Origin: Streptomyces cyaneogriseus subsp. noncyanogenus
GTDB taxonomy: Bacteria > Actinomycetota > Actinomycetes > Streptomycetales > Streptomycetaceae
Direction of reading: 5' to 3'
Length of the DNA: 64,000 bases
NCBI RefSeq assembly: GCF_000931445.1
Contig: NZ_CP010849.1
Location: 2,666,001 to 2,730,000, forward strand
The notes beneath the pieces are model-generated. The model made no database searches. It had not been told where the DNA came from and saw only the letters and a list, made by a program, of their open reading frames with translations. Every line of letters starts with the position of its first letter. Positions within the stretch are counted from its first letter, which is position 1. Below, piece by piece: positions 38,953 through 46,908 of the stretch. Position numbers and translations under genes: made by a program.

Positions 38953-39919
38953 GCGGGACCTCCTCGGAGTTCGTCGGCGATGGCCTGCGCGATGGGCAGC
39001 CCCGTGGCGTGCTCGATCCAGTCCCACTGCCCACACGGGTTCGCCTCCAGAAACGTCCACGTTCCGTCGGGCCGACGACGAAGTCGAAGGCGGCGAACCG
39101 CAGGGCGAGCCGGTCCATGAAGCGTCGCACGCCCTCGGCAACGCCGGCGGGGACTTCGGCGACCCGGTAGGTCAGTGAGGCGTAGTCACTGCGCCAGTCC
39201 GTGTGCGCCCTGTCGCTGTCCGCGTGGACCTCGGCGGCCAGCAGTCGGTCACCCACAACCGTGAGGCGCACCTCATGGTCTTTGTCCACCCACGCCTGGA
39301 ACAGGTGGGCGGTGGTGTCGATGCCGCGCATGTCCCCGAGGTCGGAGTCGGACAGACGACGGGTGTAGACGGTCTTCAGGTGATCGCCCTCGATGAGGAC
39401 CGGCGATGCGACCGGCTTGCAGATGACGGAGCCGCCCATGTCGCCGGTGAACGCGAGGACGGCGTCAGGGCTGTTGGTGATGAGTGTGGACGGGATCACA
39501 AGGCCGCAGGCCCGGGCGGTCTGGAGCTGCAACGGCTTGTACTCGGCCCGGGACATGGCGGCCGGGTGGTTGACCCAGTGGCAGTCGAGTGCGGAGATGA
39601 TGCCGCCCAGCCCCGCACGGGCCTGGGCGGCGGCGAACCGGCGCTCGGGCCCGGACATGGTGGCGGGCAGGGCGAAGGCGTTGGGAGCGCGGTAGTAGAC
39701 GGCGCTGATGTCGGCGAGGTCGACGGCGCGGTAGGCGGTGGCGAGCCCGCCGGCCCACCCCTGCCGGGTGTCGATACGCCCGGCAAGGGTGAGGTCCTGC
39801 GGGAACTCGGCGGTATCCATACGGAACACCCGCGCGCCACCGTCCGTGAGGGCCGTCACCACGCGGTCAGTCGGCCAGTCGTCGCGCGCGGCGACCACGA
39901 GAACGGTGGGCACGGGCAT
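38949..39919 (-). pseudogene. tgmB: ATP-grasp RiPP maturase TgmB, frameshifted near its C-terminus
   Basis: An ATP-grasp ligase that would form ester or amide cross-links in the TgmA core. From ATG 39919 the first ~283 residues read normally (TVLVVAARDDWPTDRVVTAL, SAVYYRAPNAFALP, VICKPVASPVL, FQAWVDKDHEVRLTV). Near 39067-39070 one G appears missing: where family members continue after FDFVVGP with a Gly-Thr/Trp stretch, the frame slips. In the next frame the rest is intact: TWTFLEANPCGQWDWIEH ... ADELRGGPA, including the FLExNPxGQ metal and ATP motif, and it stops at 38949 in a GTGA overlap with tgmC. The reconstructed protein is 323 residues. It could be a real mutation or a sequencing error. 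Confidence 0.85.
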
Positions 39920-40215
39920 CAGTCCTTCGGCCCCTCGTCCAGCGGCGGCGGATTGCCCGGGTCACCGTCGGGAACGGTGGGGGTGTGCGTCTGCATGAAC
40001 GGGAGCGGGCCGTCGTACAGGCCGATGGAAATCTGCGACTCCTGGTCGTAGACGGCCGGCGGCTTGGCGATGGCCCGGGTCGCGTCGGGCACGGCCGCGA
40101 AGCGGAGGATCCACGGCCGGCTGTCCGGGCCGGTCGGTACCTCGGTACTGGGCGGGATGTGCCCGCCTTCGGGTACGAGCGGGAAGGCTTCCCGCGCGTC
40201 GAGAACGGTGGTCAT
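39919..40215 (-). CDS. tgmA: putative ATP-grasp-modified RiPP precursor TgmA
   Basis: A 98-residue precursor peptide. The leader has RPWILRFAAVP (33-43), and YDQESQISIGLYDG (56-69) matches the YDPxTQ-like segment of TgmA precursors. The C-terminal core (about 74-98) has Thr76, Thr78 and Thr80 ahead of Asp83, Asp85, Asp93, Glu94 and Asp98, the arrangement for side-chain ester links; Asp-Gly at 83-84 is a possible aspartimide site. The ATG at 40215 has AAGGA upstream. Its stop overlaps the tgmB start by one base (TGATG), so the two are coupled. Confidence 0.88.
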   Translation of the reverse strand: MTTVLDAREAFPLVPEGGHIPPSTEVPTGPDSRPWILRFAAVPDATRAIAKPPAVYDQESQISIGLYDGPLPFMQTHTPTVPDGDPGNPPPLDEGPKD

Positions 40216-40260
40216 GGCGAGTCTGTCCTTCGCACGCTCGGTGGGGACCGCCGCGCCGCC

Positions 40261-40500
40261 TCATCCGGAAAAGCCGGAGGTGGGGTCTGCGACGGCTGTG
40301 ACGTCTCGGCGGCGGGGGCCGTGGGGATGGGCGCGGATCAGGACGTTGCAGTCCGAGACGCCCGATCCGTTCCCGGCGGCCCGGGCCGCCCGGCGCTCCC
40401 ACGCGAGCTGCCGACACGTCTCGCAGCCCGCCACCGGGTCCGGTTCCGGAGGGAGCAGGCCCAGGACGGGGGCCTGGTCCATGGTGGTCGGGGAGTTCAT
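40261..40500 (-). CDS. small hypothetical protein in the tgm operon
   Basis: A 79-residue protein with a CETC pair (VAGCETCRQLAWERRAARAAG) and a later Cys, but no full zinc finger. ATG 40500 chosen. It lies 17 bases after the 208-residue gene and 45 bases before tgmA, so it is probably co-transcribed. Small proteins of this form accompany XRE regulators in many Streptomyces. Function unknown; a part in RiPP control or export is not shown. Confidence 0.65.
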   Translation of the reverse strand: MNSPTTMDQAPVLGLLPPEPDPVAGCETCRQLAWERRAARAAGNGSGVSDCNVLIRAHPHGPRRRDVTAVADPTSGFSG

Positions 40501-40517
40501 CGGCCGGTGCCCCCTCG

Positions 40518-41144
40518 TCATGAGCTCGATCGGTGCGCGGACCCGGACCGGAAGGCCAGGGGCGGGTCCGCCGGCCATGCATCACGCTCCTCCGGGGCGA
40601 ACTGGTGCACACCGGCCTCGATCAGCCGGGCCACCTTCAGCGGCGCGCACAGGACTCCGGCCGACGGCATCGGCACCGACCAGTAGGAGGCGGTACCGGC
40701 ACCCGGTTCGACAGCGTCCAGCCGGGGCACGCCGAGGTAGGTGCCGAGACCGAGGCAGTCCACGTCGGCCACGCGCCGGTCGCCCGCCGCCTGCCGCCAC
40801 GTACGCGGCATGCTCGCGGGCACGAGGGCGTAGTAGCGGGGCCGGTGCGGATCGCAGATGACCGGGCCGCCGTCCAGCACCTCGTGCAGGACGGCGTCGA
40901 TGACCTCGGGCTCGGTACCGGCGGCGACGGCCTGCACCAGGCGGCCCGGGATGCGCACGGCCGAGAACAGCGTGCCCAGCGGCAGCAGAACGACGCCGTT
41001 CGCCTGCCACTCGGCCCGGGCCTGCCCGGGCTGGGGGTGCGCGGACAGCAGCCAGTGCTCGGCCGCGAGCCGCCGATCCGCATCGGTGTGTACGAGGGCG
41101 CCCTGCTCCGTACGGACGGGGCGCACAGCGGGACCCGGACTCAT
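40518..41144 (-). CDS. hypothetical protein in the tgm operon
   Basis: A 208-residue soluble protein with no membrane segment. Recognisable stretches are HWLLSAHPQPGQARAEWQ, GGPVICDPHRPRYYALVP, DCLGLGTYLGVPR and SYWSVPMPSAGVLCAPL. I know this arrangement only from Streptomyces proteins of unknown function near helix-turn-helix regulators. Start ATG at 41144. It is the first gene of the probable operon running to tgmC, and the inverted repeats at 41280-41333 lie upstream. Confidence 0.7.
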   Translation of the reverse strand: MSPGPAVRPVRTEQGALVHTDADRRLAAEHWLLSAHPQPGQARAEWQANGVVLLPLGTLFSAVRIPGRLVQAVAAGTEPEVIDAVLHEVLDGGPVICDPHRPRYYALVPASMPRTWRQAAGDRRVADVDCLGLGTYLGVPRLDAVEPGAGTASYWSVPMPSAGVLCAPLKVARLIEAGVHQFAPEERDAWPADPPLAFRSGSAHRSSS

Positions 41145-41279
41145 CGGACGCCCCCGGGGCTCCGCAGCCGAGCTGTACCGTGTGTCATGTCGACGCTCCA
41201 AACAACGTTGGCCACGCCCCCGGACCGCTGGCACGGTCGCGGGGGTCCTGTCTGCCCTCATCGTGCCGACATGTGAATG

Positions 41280-41333
41280 CCGGAACTATCAGTCCTCACT
41301 GATAGCTCCGGCCCGAACGTGACGCTACGTCAC
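41280..41333. promoter_or_regulatory. two inverted repeats between the XRE gene and the tgm operon
   Basis: First repeat (41280-41311): CTATCAGT, loop CCTC, ACTGATAG, extended by CCGGA and TCCGG. Second (41319-41333): GTGACG, CTA, CGTCAC, overlapping the XRE stop codon. They could be the XRE terminator, an operator for the XRE protein ahead of the tgm operon, or both. Confidence 0.55.
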
Positions 41334-42514
41334 ACCCCCAGCCACGTACCGAAGTGGTGGAAGCTGTCCGGCATCCGACGCTTCGCGGCTTCGAGACCCG
41401 AGTACGTCTCCCGCACCGTCGGGTGATACTTCGTCTGCTGCGGGGCGAGCTTGCGCGCGGCCAGGAGGCTCTTGAAGGCAGGCTCCGTCTGGCCGGTCCA
41501 CATCTGCGCCCGTGCGACCTCGGCGTGATGGTGGGCGAGCCGGGACGGTGGCCAGTCGTCCGGGATGTGGATCCTCTGCGCCTCCTCGACTGCCTCCGGG
41601 TAGAGGTCGAGTTCCGCGAGGACACTCACGCGGTGCGCGCCCACGTTGGTCGGTCCGAACGAGAGCCAGTGCACCTTCTCAGCCGGACCGGTCCGCTTCG
41701 CGATCCGGGCCGCCTCAGCGAGGTGCCCCTCCGCGGTGTCCTTGTCCTTGTCGCGGCCGGCCAGCACCGCGGCGCCGAGATGGAGCTGCCCCGTGACGAC
41801 GTCAAGGACCCGTCCCGGTTCGGCCTGCTGGAGCGTGCCCATGCCCAGGCTGACGAGCCGCTTGCCCGTCTTGTAGTCGCTGGCCCGGAGATAGGCGAGG
41901 GCACGCAGGTATTGCCGCATCCCGCTCAGTACCGCGTCGGATGCCCGCTGCGCAGCCCAGTCCAGACGATCGAGCGCCACCGTGCACAGGTCGGGGAAGC
42001 CGAGCTTCGACGTGACGTCGTACGCGGTCCGGTACGTGCTCGCGAGCAGTCGCCAGCTTCGATCAGACGGATTGTTGTGGGCGTTCGTCGTGGCCTCGTG
42101 GATCAGACCGGGGAGGTCGGCGGCTACCTGCTTGATGTTCGTCGCCCGCACCATGGCGCACAGTTGGTCCGCGTGCGTCTCCAACTCGCCCAGGGCACGC
42201 GGTGTCACGTCCGGGTCAGGACCCAGGTCGTAGATGTTCAGGGCCTCACGGATCGGGTTGATCAGGCCATCGAGCTGGTCCTGACGCAACTCCTCCAGGT
42301 AGGGCTGGCCGTTGAGTTCTGCGACGGGCACCGACAGAGCGCGCGCGAGTGCCCCTATGACCGAAGGACTGACAGGCATGACCCCCTGCTCGACCTTGGT
42401 CAGCGTGCTGTAGGAGACGTGGGAGAGGTCGGCCAACTCGCGTTGGGTCAACCGCCGCACTTTGCGCGCGTGCGCGATGCGTGCGCCTGTGTGCTCTTCA
42501 GGGTACGGGGGCAT
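41330..42514 (-). CDS. XRE-family regulator with TPR-like C-terminus
   Basis: A 394-residue protein with an N-terminal helix-turn-helix (RLTQRELADLSHVSYSTLTKVEQG, about 20-44), then about 300 residues of helical pairs rich in Ala and Leu, consistent with a TPR-type sensor domain (ALAYLRASDYKTGKRLVSLG, AHHHAEVARAQMWTGQTEPA). It is first in map order upstream of the tgm operon on the same strand. A TAGCGT -10 and a GTTCTG-N11-CAGAAC inverted repeat lie ahead of its ATG, suggesting self-control. Peptide or small-molecule sensing is plausible for TPR regulators; not shown here. Confidence 0.88.
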   Translation of the reverse strand: MPPYPEEHTGARIAHARKVRRLTQRELADLSHVSYSTLTKVEQGVMPVSPSVIGALARALSVPVAELNGQPYLEELRQDQLDGLINPIREALNIYDLGPDPDVTPRALGELETHADQLCAMVRATNIKQVAADLPGLIHEATTNAHNNPSDRSWRLLASTYRTAYDVTSKLGFPDLCTVALDRLDWAAQRASDAVLSGMRQYLRALAYLRASDYKTGKRLVSLGMGTLQQAEPGRVLDVVTGQLHLGAAVLAGRDKDKDTAEGHLAEAARIAKRTGPAEKVHWLSFGPTNVGAHRVSVLAELDLYPEAVEEAQRIHIPDDWPPSRLAHHHAEVARAQMWTGQTEPAFKSLLAARKLAPQQTKYHPTVRETYSGLEAAKRRMPDSFHHFGTWLGV

Positions 42515-42878
42515 ACTGGCTCCGTTCTGAACTCGACACCCAGAACGCTACCCGGACCCGGTGCCTGGGTACCTTCTCAGCGGCCCGCGCCCCACAGGCG
42601 AGGGCCGCTGCACGGGCAAGCACTCCAACTGGCGCGGGTGAAAGCTGCTGCGCGGCAGCGCGTACCGTCGGCGAAGCGCGGGCGCGGGTCCGCGACGCAC
42701 TGTCGACGGGCCTGCCCGTGGACGTCGTCTGGACCAAGGGCGCGGCGCGGCTGACGCGGCCCGGTCCCGGACGGGCGCGGTGGATGCGGACGCGGCCCAG
42801 TCCGGGGTGGGTGCGGTGGACGCGGACGCCGTTGCCGGGGCGGGCGGGCCCGGGGCCGCACGGCCGGGGTGCCCGGCC
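42515..42878. other. intergenic region at the right edge of the accessory island
   Basis: About 364 bases lie between the XRE start and the comEC stop. The first 35 or so hold the XRE promoter and inverted repeat. The remainder has no gene I can support. Two imperfect direct repeats, GGTGGATGCGGACGC and GGTGGACGCGGACGC, occur near 42780 and 42817. Confidence 0.5.
42524..42549 (-). promoter_or_regulatory. XRE promoter with overlapping inverted repeat
   Basis: GTTCTG (42524-42529) and CAGAAC (42541-42546) are perfect arms with an 11-base spacer. The distal arm overlaps a probable -10, TAGCGT (42549-42544), 29 bases ahead of the ATG, as expected for autorepression. Confidence 0.5.
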
Positions 42879-45533
42879 TCAGTCGTCCGTCACCCGCAGG
42901 CTCCCTGCCGAGCCGGTGACCGCCAGCGCGCCGTCCCGGTCCGTGCGCAGCACCATCGCGCCCTGGGCCCGCAGGGCGGTGACCGTGCCGGGCGCGGGGT
43001 GGCCGTACGGGTTGCCCTCGCCGCAGGAGATCAGCGCCAGCCGTGGAGAGAGCCGGTGCAGGAGATCCGGGTCCTGGTAGGCCGAGCCGTGGTGGGCCAC
43101 CTTGAGCACGTCCACGTCCTCCAGTGCCGCTGCCGCCGGTGATCTGGCCAGCGCCCGCTGGGACGGGGGCTCCAGGTCGCCGAGGAGCAGCAGCCGCAGC
43201 CCGGACGTCCGGACCAGCAGGGCGACGCTGGCGTCGTTCGGTCCTTCCGGTTCCGGCCCCTCCGGTTCCGGGCCCGGGCGGGCGGGGGCCGCGTGGGTGC
43301 CCGTGCCGGGCCGGGCGGGCGCGCGAGGCCAGACCACCTCCCAGGACAGCGCACCGGCCCGCCGCTGTTCGCCCGCGGTGGCGTGCCGCACGGGGATCCG
43401 CCGTGCCGCCGCCTGGCGCCGGACGAACTCGGCCTGGCCCGGCGGCTCTTCGAAGCCGGTCGTCTCGATCGCGGCGACCGCGCGCCCCCGCAGCACGCCC
43501 GGCAGGCCCGCCACGTGGTCGGCGTGGAAGTGGGTCAGCACCACCAGCGGGATCCGGGTGATGCCGAGCGCGCGCAGGCAGCGGTCGACGAGCGCGGGAT
43601 CGGGCCCGGCGTCGACGACGACACCCGTGCCCCCGCCCGCCGCGAGCACCAGCGCGTCGCCCTGGCCCACGTCGCACATGACCATCCGCCAGCCCGGCGG
43701 CGGCCAGCCCGTGATCACGCGGGTGAGCGGCGGCGGCTGCACCACCACGAGCAGGAGCAGGACGCCGCAGATCCCGCACCACCAGGGGTGCCGCGACAGG
43801 CGCCGTCCGGCGAGCAGCACGGCCACCGTGGCCGGCGCGAGCAGCGCCGCCCCGGTCCAGCCGCCCGGCCAGTCGACCCCCGCGCCCGGCAGCGCCGCCC
43901 CGGTGCGGGCCACCTCCGCGATCCACTCCGCGGGCCAGCTCGCGCACCACGCCAGCGCCTTGGCCACGGGCATCGCGGGCAGCGCCGTCCCCAGCGCCGC
44001 GAAGCCCAGTACCGTGGCCGGGGCGAGGGCGAACTCGGCGAGCAGATTGCACGGCACCGCCACCAGGCTCACCCGCGCCGAGAGCACGGCGACGACCGGC
44101 GCGCACACCGCCTGGGCGGCCGCGGCGGCGGCCAGCGCCTCCGCCGCCCGCGGCGGAACCCGGCGCCGCCGCAGCGCCGCGCTCCACCGGGGCGCGATCG
44201 TGAGCAGCGCCCCCGTGGCCAGCACCGAGAGCAGGAAGCCGTAACTGCGCGACAGCCACGGGTCGTAGAGCACCAGCAGCAGCACGGCCGTCGCCAGCGC
44301 CGGGATCAGCGACCGGCGGCGCCCGGTGGCCAGGGCGAGCAGCGCGACGGAACCGCAGGCCGCGGCCCGCAGCACGCTGGGATCGGGTCGGCACACGACC
44401 ACGAAACCGAGGGCGAGCGCGCCGCCCAGGACGGCCGTCGTCCGCAGGGAGATGCCGAGGCGGGGCGCCAGTCCCCGGCGTTCACTGCGCTGGGCCAGGG
44501 CGGGCGGCCCCAGCAGCAGGGCGAGCAGAACTGTGAAGTTCGACCCGGAAACGGCTAAAACATGTGCGAGGTCGGTCTCCTTGAACGCCTGGTCGAGCTC
44601 GGGTGTGACGCGTGAGGTGTCCCCGACGACCAGGCCCGGCAGCAGCGCCCGCGCGTCCGCCGGAAGGCCGTCGGTCGCCTCGCGCAGTCCGGCGCGCAGC
44701 CGTCCCGCCAGGCGTTGCGGCCCCGACGGCTCCCTCACCACGTCCGGGGCCGCCCGGTCCCGTACCCGCAGCACGGCCGCCACCCGGCCGCCGTCCGCCG
44801 TCGCGGGCGCCAGCCGCCCGGCGACGCGCAGCCGGGTGGACGGGAGCAGCCCGAGCCACGGGGACCGGCCGGTGCCCCGCGCGGCCTGCGCGGTGGTCCC
44901 CGAACCGGTGCGGACGATCAGCAGCACCGGCGTCCGCGTCGCGACCGACGACCCGCCGGCCACCACTCGCCGTACGTCGGCGCCGACCAGTACCGCGTCC
45001 GAGGACAGGTGGCCGCCTCTGACCCGGGGCCGGGTGAGGCGCGGGTCGGAGGTGACCTCCACCTCGGTGGTCACCGACGCGTACTGCCGTGCGAGGGCCG
45101 GTACGGGCCCCCGGCGCAGATCCGCCCCGTGGAGCCCGGCCGAGGCCGCGGCCGCCGCGGCACACAGCAGTACGGCGGCCACCGGCATCCGCGACCAGGC
45201 CCCCGGCCGGCGCCCCCGCAGCGTCCGCGGCAGTGCCCCGGCCGGTGCAGCCAGCAGGACGCCGGCCACGGCCAGGCAGCCGATCGCGGCACCGGCGGTC
45301 CATCCCGGCGAGGCGTCCACCGTCAGCGCCGCCGTCGCCCAGGCCACGAGCGCGGGCGGCACCAGCCGCAGGTCCACCGGCCCGTCCTGCCGGGGCCGGG
45401 CCGCCCCCAGCCGCTTCCCGGAGGCCGCGTGCACGGCCGCTCGGCCGGGCGGTGTCCGAGCGTCGGCCGACGCGGACGGACCGGCGGCTTCCAGGACGGC
45501 CGCGTGCCGCGGCGGTGCGGGGCGGGACCTCAT
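42879..45533 (-). CDS. comEC: ComEC/Rec2-family DNA channel-like membrane protein
   Basis: An 884-residue membrane protein. An N-terminal DUF4131-like soluble part is followed by the competence membrane domain (many hydrophobic segments, LAHVLAVSGSNFTVLLALLLG) and a C-terminal metallo-beta-lactamase domain (LTHFHADHVAGLPG). In competent bacteria ComEC moves single-stranded DNA across the membrane. Natural competence is not established for Streptomyces, so its role here is open. It overlaps the comEA stop by four bases (ATGA). Confidence 0.94.
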   Translation of the reverse strand: MRSRPAPPRHAAVLEAAGPSASADARTPPGRAAVHAASGKRLGAARPRQDGPVDLRLVPPALVAWATAALTVDASPGWTAGAAIGCLAVAGVLLAAPAGALPRTLRGRRPGAWSRMPVAAVLLCAAAAAASAGLHGADLRRGPVPALARQYASVTTEVEVTSDPRLTRPRVRGGHLSSDAVLVGADVRRVVAGGSSVATRTPVLLIVRTGSGTTAQAARGTGRSPWLGLLPSTRLRVAGRLAPATADGGRVAAVLRVRDRAAPDVVREPSGPQRLAGRLRAGLREATDGLPADARALLPGLVVGDTSRVTPELDQAFKETDLAHVLAVSGSNFTVLLALLLGPPALAQRSERRGLAPRLGISLRTTAVLGGALALGFVVVCRPDPSVLRAAACGSVALLALATGRRRSLIPALATAVLLLVLYDPWLSRSYGFLLSVLATGALLTIAPRWSAALRRRRVPPRAAEALAAAAAAQAVCAPVVAVLSARVSLVAVPCNLLAEFALAPATVLGFAALGTALPAMPVAKALAWCASWPAEWIAEVARTGAALPGAGVDWPGGWTGAALLAPATVAVLLAGRRLSRHPWWCGICGVLLLLVVVQPPPLTRVITGWPPPGWRMVMCDVGQGDALVLAAGGGTGVVVDAGPDPALVDRCLRALGITRIPLVVLTHFHADHVAGLPGVLRGRAVAAIETTGFEEPPGQAEFVRRQAAARRIPVRHATAGEQRRAGALSWEVVWPRAPARPGTGTHAAPARPGPEPEGPEPEGPNDASVALLVRTSGLRLLLLGDLEPPSQRALARSPAAAALEDVDVLKVAHHGSAYQDPDLLHRLSPRLALISCGEGNPYGHPAPGTVTALRAQGAMVLRTDRDGALAVTGSAGSLRVTDD

Positions 45534-46654
45534 GGCCGGACCAGATTCCGCAGGTCGGCGAAGCGGCGCTCGCCGATGCCGTTGACGTCACGCAGCTCCT
45601 CCACCGAGCGGAATCCGCCGTTTCGTGTGCGGTGGTCGACGATGTGCCGGGCCAGTACGGGCCCGACGCCCGGCAGCGTCTCGAGCTGCTCGGCGGTCGC
45701 CGTGTTGAGGGACAGGGGTGTCGCCGGAGCGCCGGTGGCGGCCCCCGCGGACGCGCCCGGCATTGGCACGGGGGCTGGGGCGGGTCCGCCGACGACGACC
45801 TGCTCGCCGTCGACCAGGAAGCGGGCCCGGTTCAGCCCGCCGGTGTCGGTACCGGGCCGTACGCCGCCGGCCGCGCGCAGGGCGTCCGCCACCCTCGACC
45901 CGGCCGGCAGACGGTGGATCCCGGGCTCGCGGACCTTGCCGGTGACGTCCACGACGATCTCGGCACCGGCCGTGCTCCCCGGCGCTCCGCTCCCCTCATC
46001 CGCCGGTTCCGGCACGGCGCGCCGTCCCTGCTCGCCGTACGGCGCCGCCGCCCGCACCATCTCGGGGGCCCGCACGGGCTGGGTACGGCCGCTCCAGAAG
46101 TGCTGCACGGCGAAGACCACGGCGATGACGAGCACCACCGTGAGCGCGATCACGCTCCGCCGCTCCAGTCCGCACCGGGCCTGGAGCCACACCGGCAGCC
46201 GCTCCCGCAGTGCCGGTCCGGCCCGCTCCCGCCAGCCGCCCCCGGCCGTCATGGCGTCCGTCCCCACGGGGTCCGGATCCATCCCCGCGTCGTCCGGAGG
46301 CTCCCCGGGACCGCGCACGCCCGGCACCGGGCGGCCGTCCCGGGCGGGGAGCGCCGCGGTGGGTTCACCGGGCGGCAGCCCGCCCGGGCCCGGCGCCCGG
46401 CGGCCGTCACCGGAAGGGTCCGTCGCGGCAGGCCCGCCGGGCGGCAGCCCCCGCGCCGTCTCCAGTGCCTCGCCGGTGTGTCCGGCGAAGAGCACCTCGG
46501 CGCGCCGGCGGAGCTCCTCGGCCGGGGTGTGCCGGTGTCCGGTGCGGCCGTGGACACCGGGCCGGCGGCGGTGGCGGGTGCGGCCGTCGGAGGTCGGGCC
46601 ACGGCCCGGGCCGCTGGTCACCGTCGCTGTGCGTGAACGTGATCGAAGAGCCAT
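45530..46654 (-). CDS. comEA: ComEA-like helix-hairpin-helix DNA-binding protein
   Basis: A 374-residue protein with a long Pro/Gly/Arg-rich cytoplasmic N-terminus, one membrane helix (SVIALTVVLVIAVVFAVQHF), an SLBB domain (DVTGKVREPGIHRLPAGS) and a C-terminal helix-hairpin-helix pair (SLNTATAEQLETLPGVGPVL, VNGIGERRFADL). ComEA is the outer DNA receptor that feeds ComEC. The N-terminal tail of about 185 residues is longer than in Bacillus ComEA. Start ATG at 46654. Coupled to comEC. Confidence 0.92.
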   Translation of the reverse strand: MALRSRSRTATVTSGPGRGPTSDGRTRHRRRPGVHGRTGHRHTPAEELRRRAEVLFAGHTGEALETARGLPPGGPAATDPSGDGRRAPGPGGLPPGEPTAALPARDGRPVPGVRGPGEPPDDAGMDPDPVGTDAMTAGGGWRERAGPALRERLPVWLQARCGLERRSVIALTVVLVIAVVFAVQHFWSGRTQPVRAPEMVRAAAPYGEQGRRAVPEPADEGSGAPGSTAGAEIVVDVTGKVREPGIHRLPAGSRVADALRAAGGVRPGTDTGGLNRARFLVDGEQVVVGGPAPAPVPMPGASAGAATGAPATPLSLNTATAEQLETLPGVGPVLARHIVDHRTRNGGFRSVEELRDVNGIGERRFADLRNLVRP

Positions 46655-46820
46655 GCGACGAGGATCGGGCACTCCGCCGCACCGGCGATGATCTTGGTGG
46701 ATTCCCGGGGACAAGGGCCCGGATGTGGATATCCCGGCCACTCACACGAGTGAAGGACGGACGAGGCGGCCCATGTCTGCGGGCGCCTCACCGCCTCCCC
46801 GCCCCACCGCCTCCCCGATG

Positions 46821-46908
46821 CGAGACCACCTTCACCGGTGCGAGACCCTGCACCGGTCCAAGACCCCCCTCACCGGTCCAAGACCCCCCTCACCGGTCCG
46901 AGACCACG
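46821..46908. repeat. 20-bp tandem repeat through the degV stop codon
   Basis: Units CAAGACCCCCCTCACCGGTC occur twice exactly (46859-46878, 46879-46898), flanked by related units at 46821-46840 and 46841-46858 and by the coding end of degV (from 46899). The stop codon of degV at 46890-46892 lies inside the repeat. Confidence 0.75.

Noticed and set aside
39060..39075. Programmed ribosomal frameshift in tgmB
   Set aside because: No X-XXY-YYZ slippery heptamer and no clear downstream structure at the site; simple loss of one G explains it.
38189..39919. A 576-residue continuous frame starting with the ATP-grasp domain
   Set aside because: Only the first ~283 residues fit the family. The rest is antisense to tgmC and lacks the conserved FLExNPxGQ end, which is present in the next frame, so this is a frameshifted gene and not a fusion.
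42515..42878. A small gene in the gap between the XRE gene and comEC
   Set aside because: Short frames exist on both strands, but none has a ribosome site or a recognisable motif, and all have shadow-like composition.
46821..46908. CRISPR-like array at the degV 3' end
   Set aside because: Units are contiguous with no spacers, and one unit is part of the degV coding sequence.
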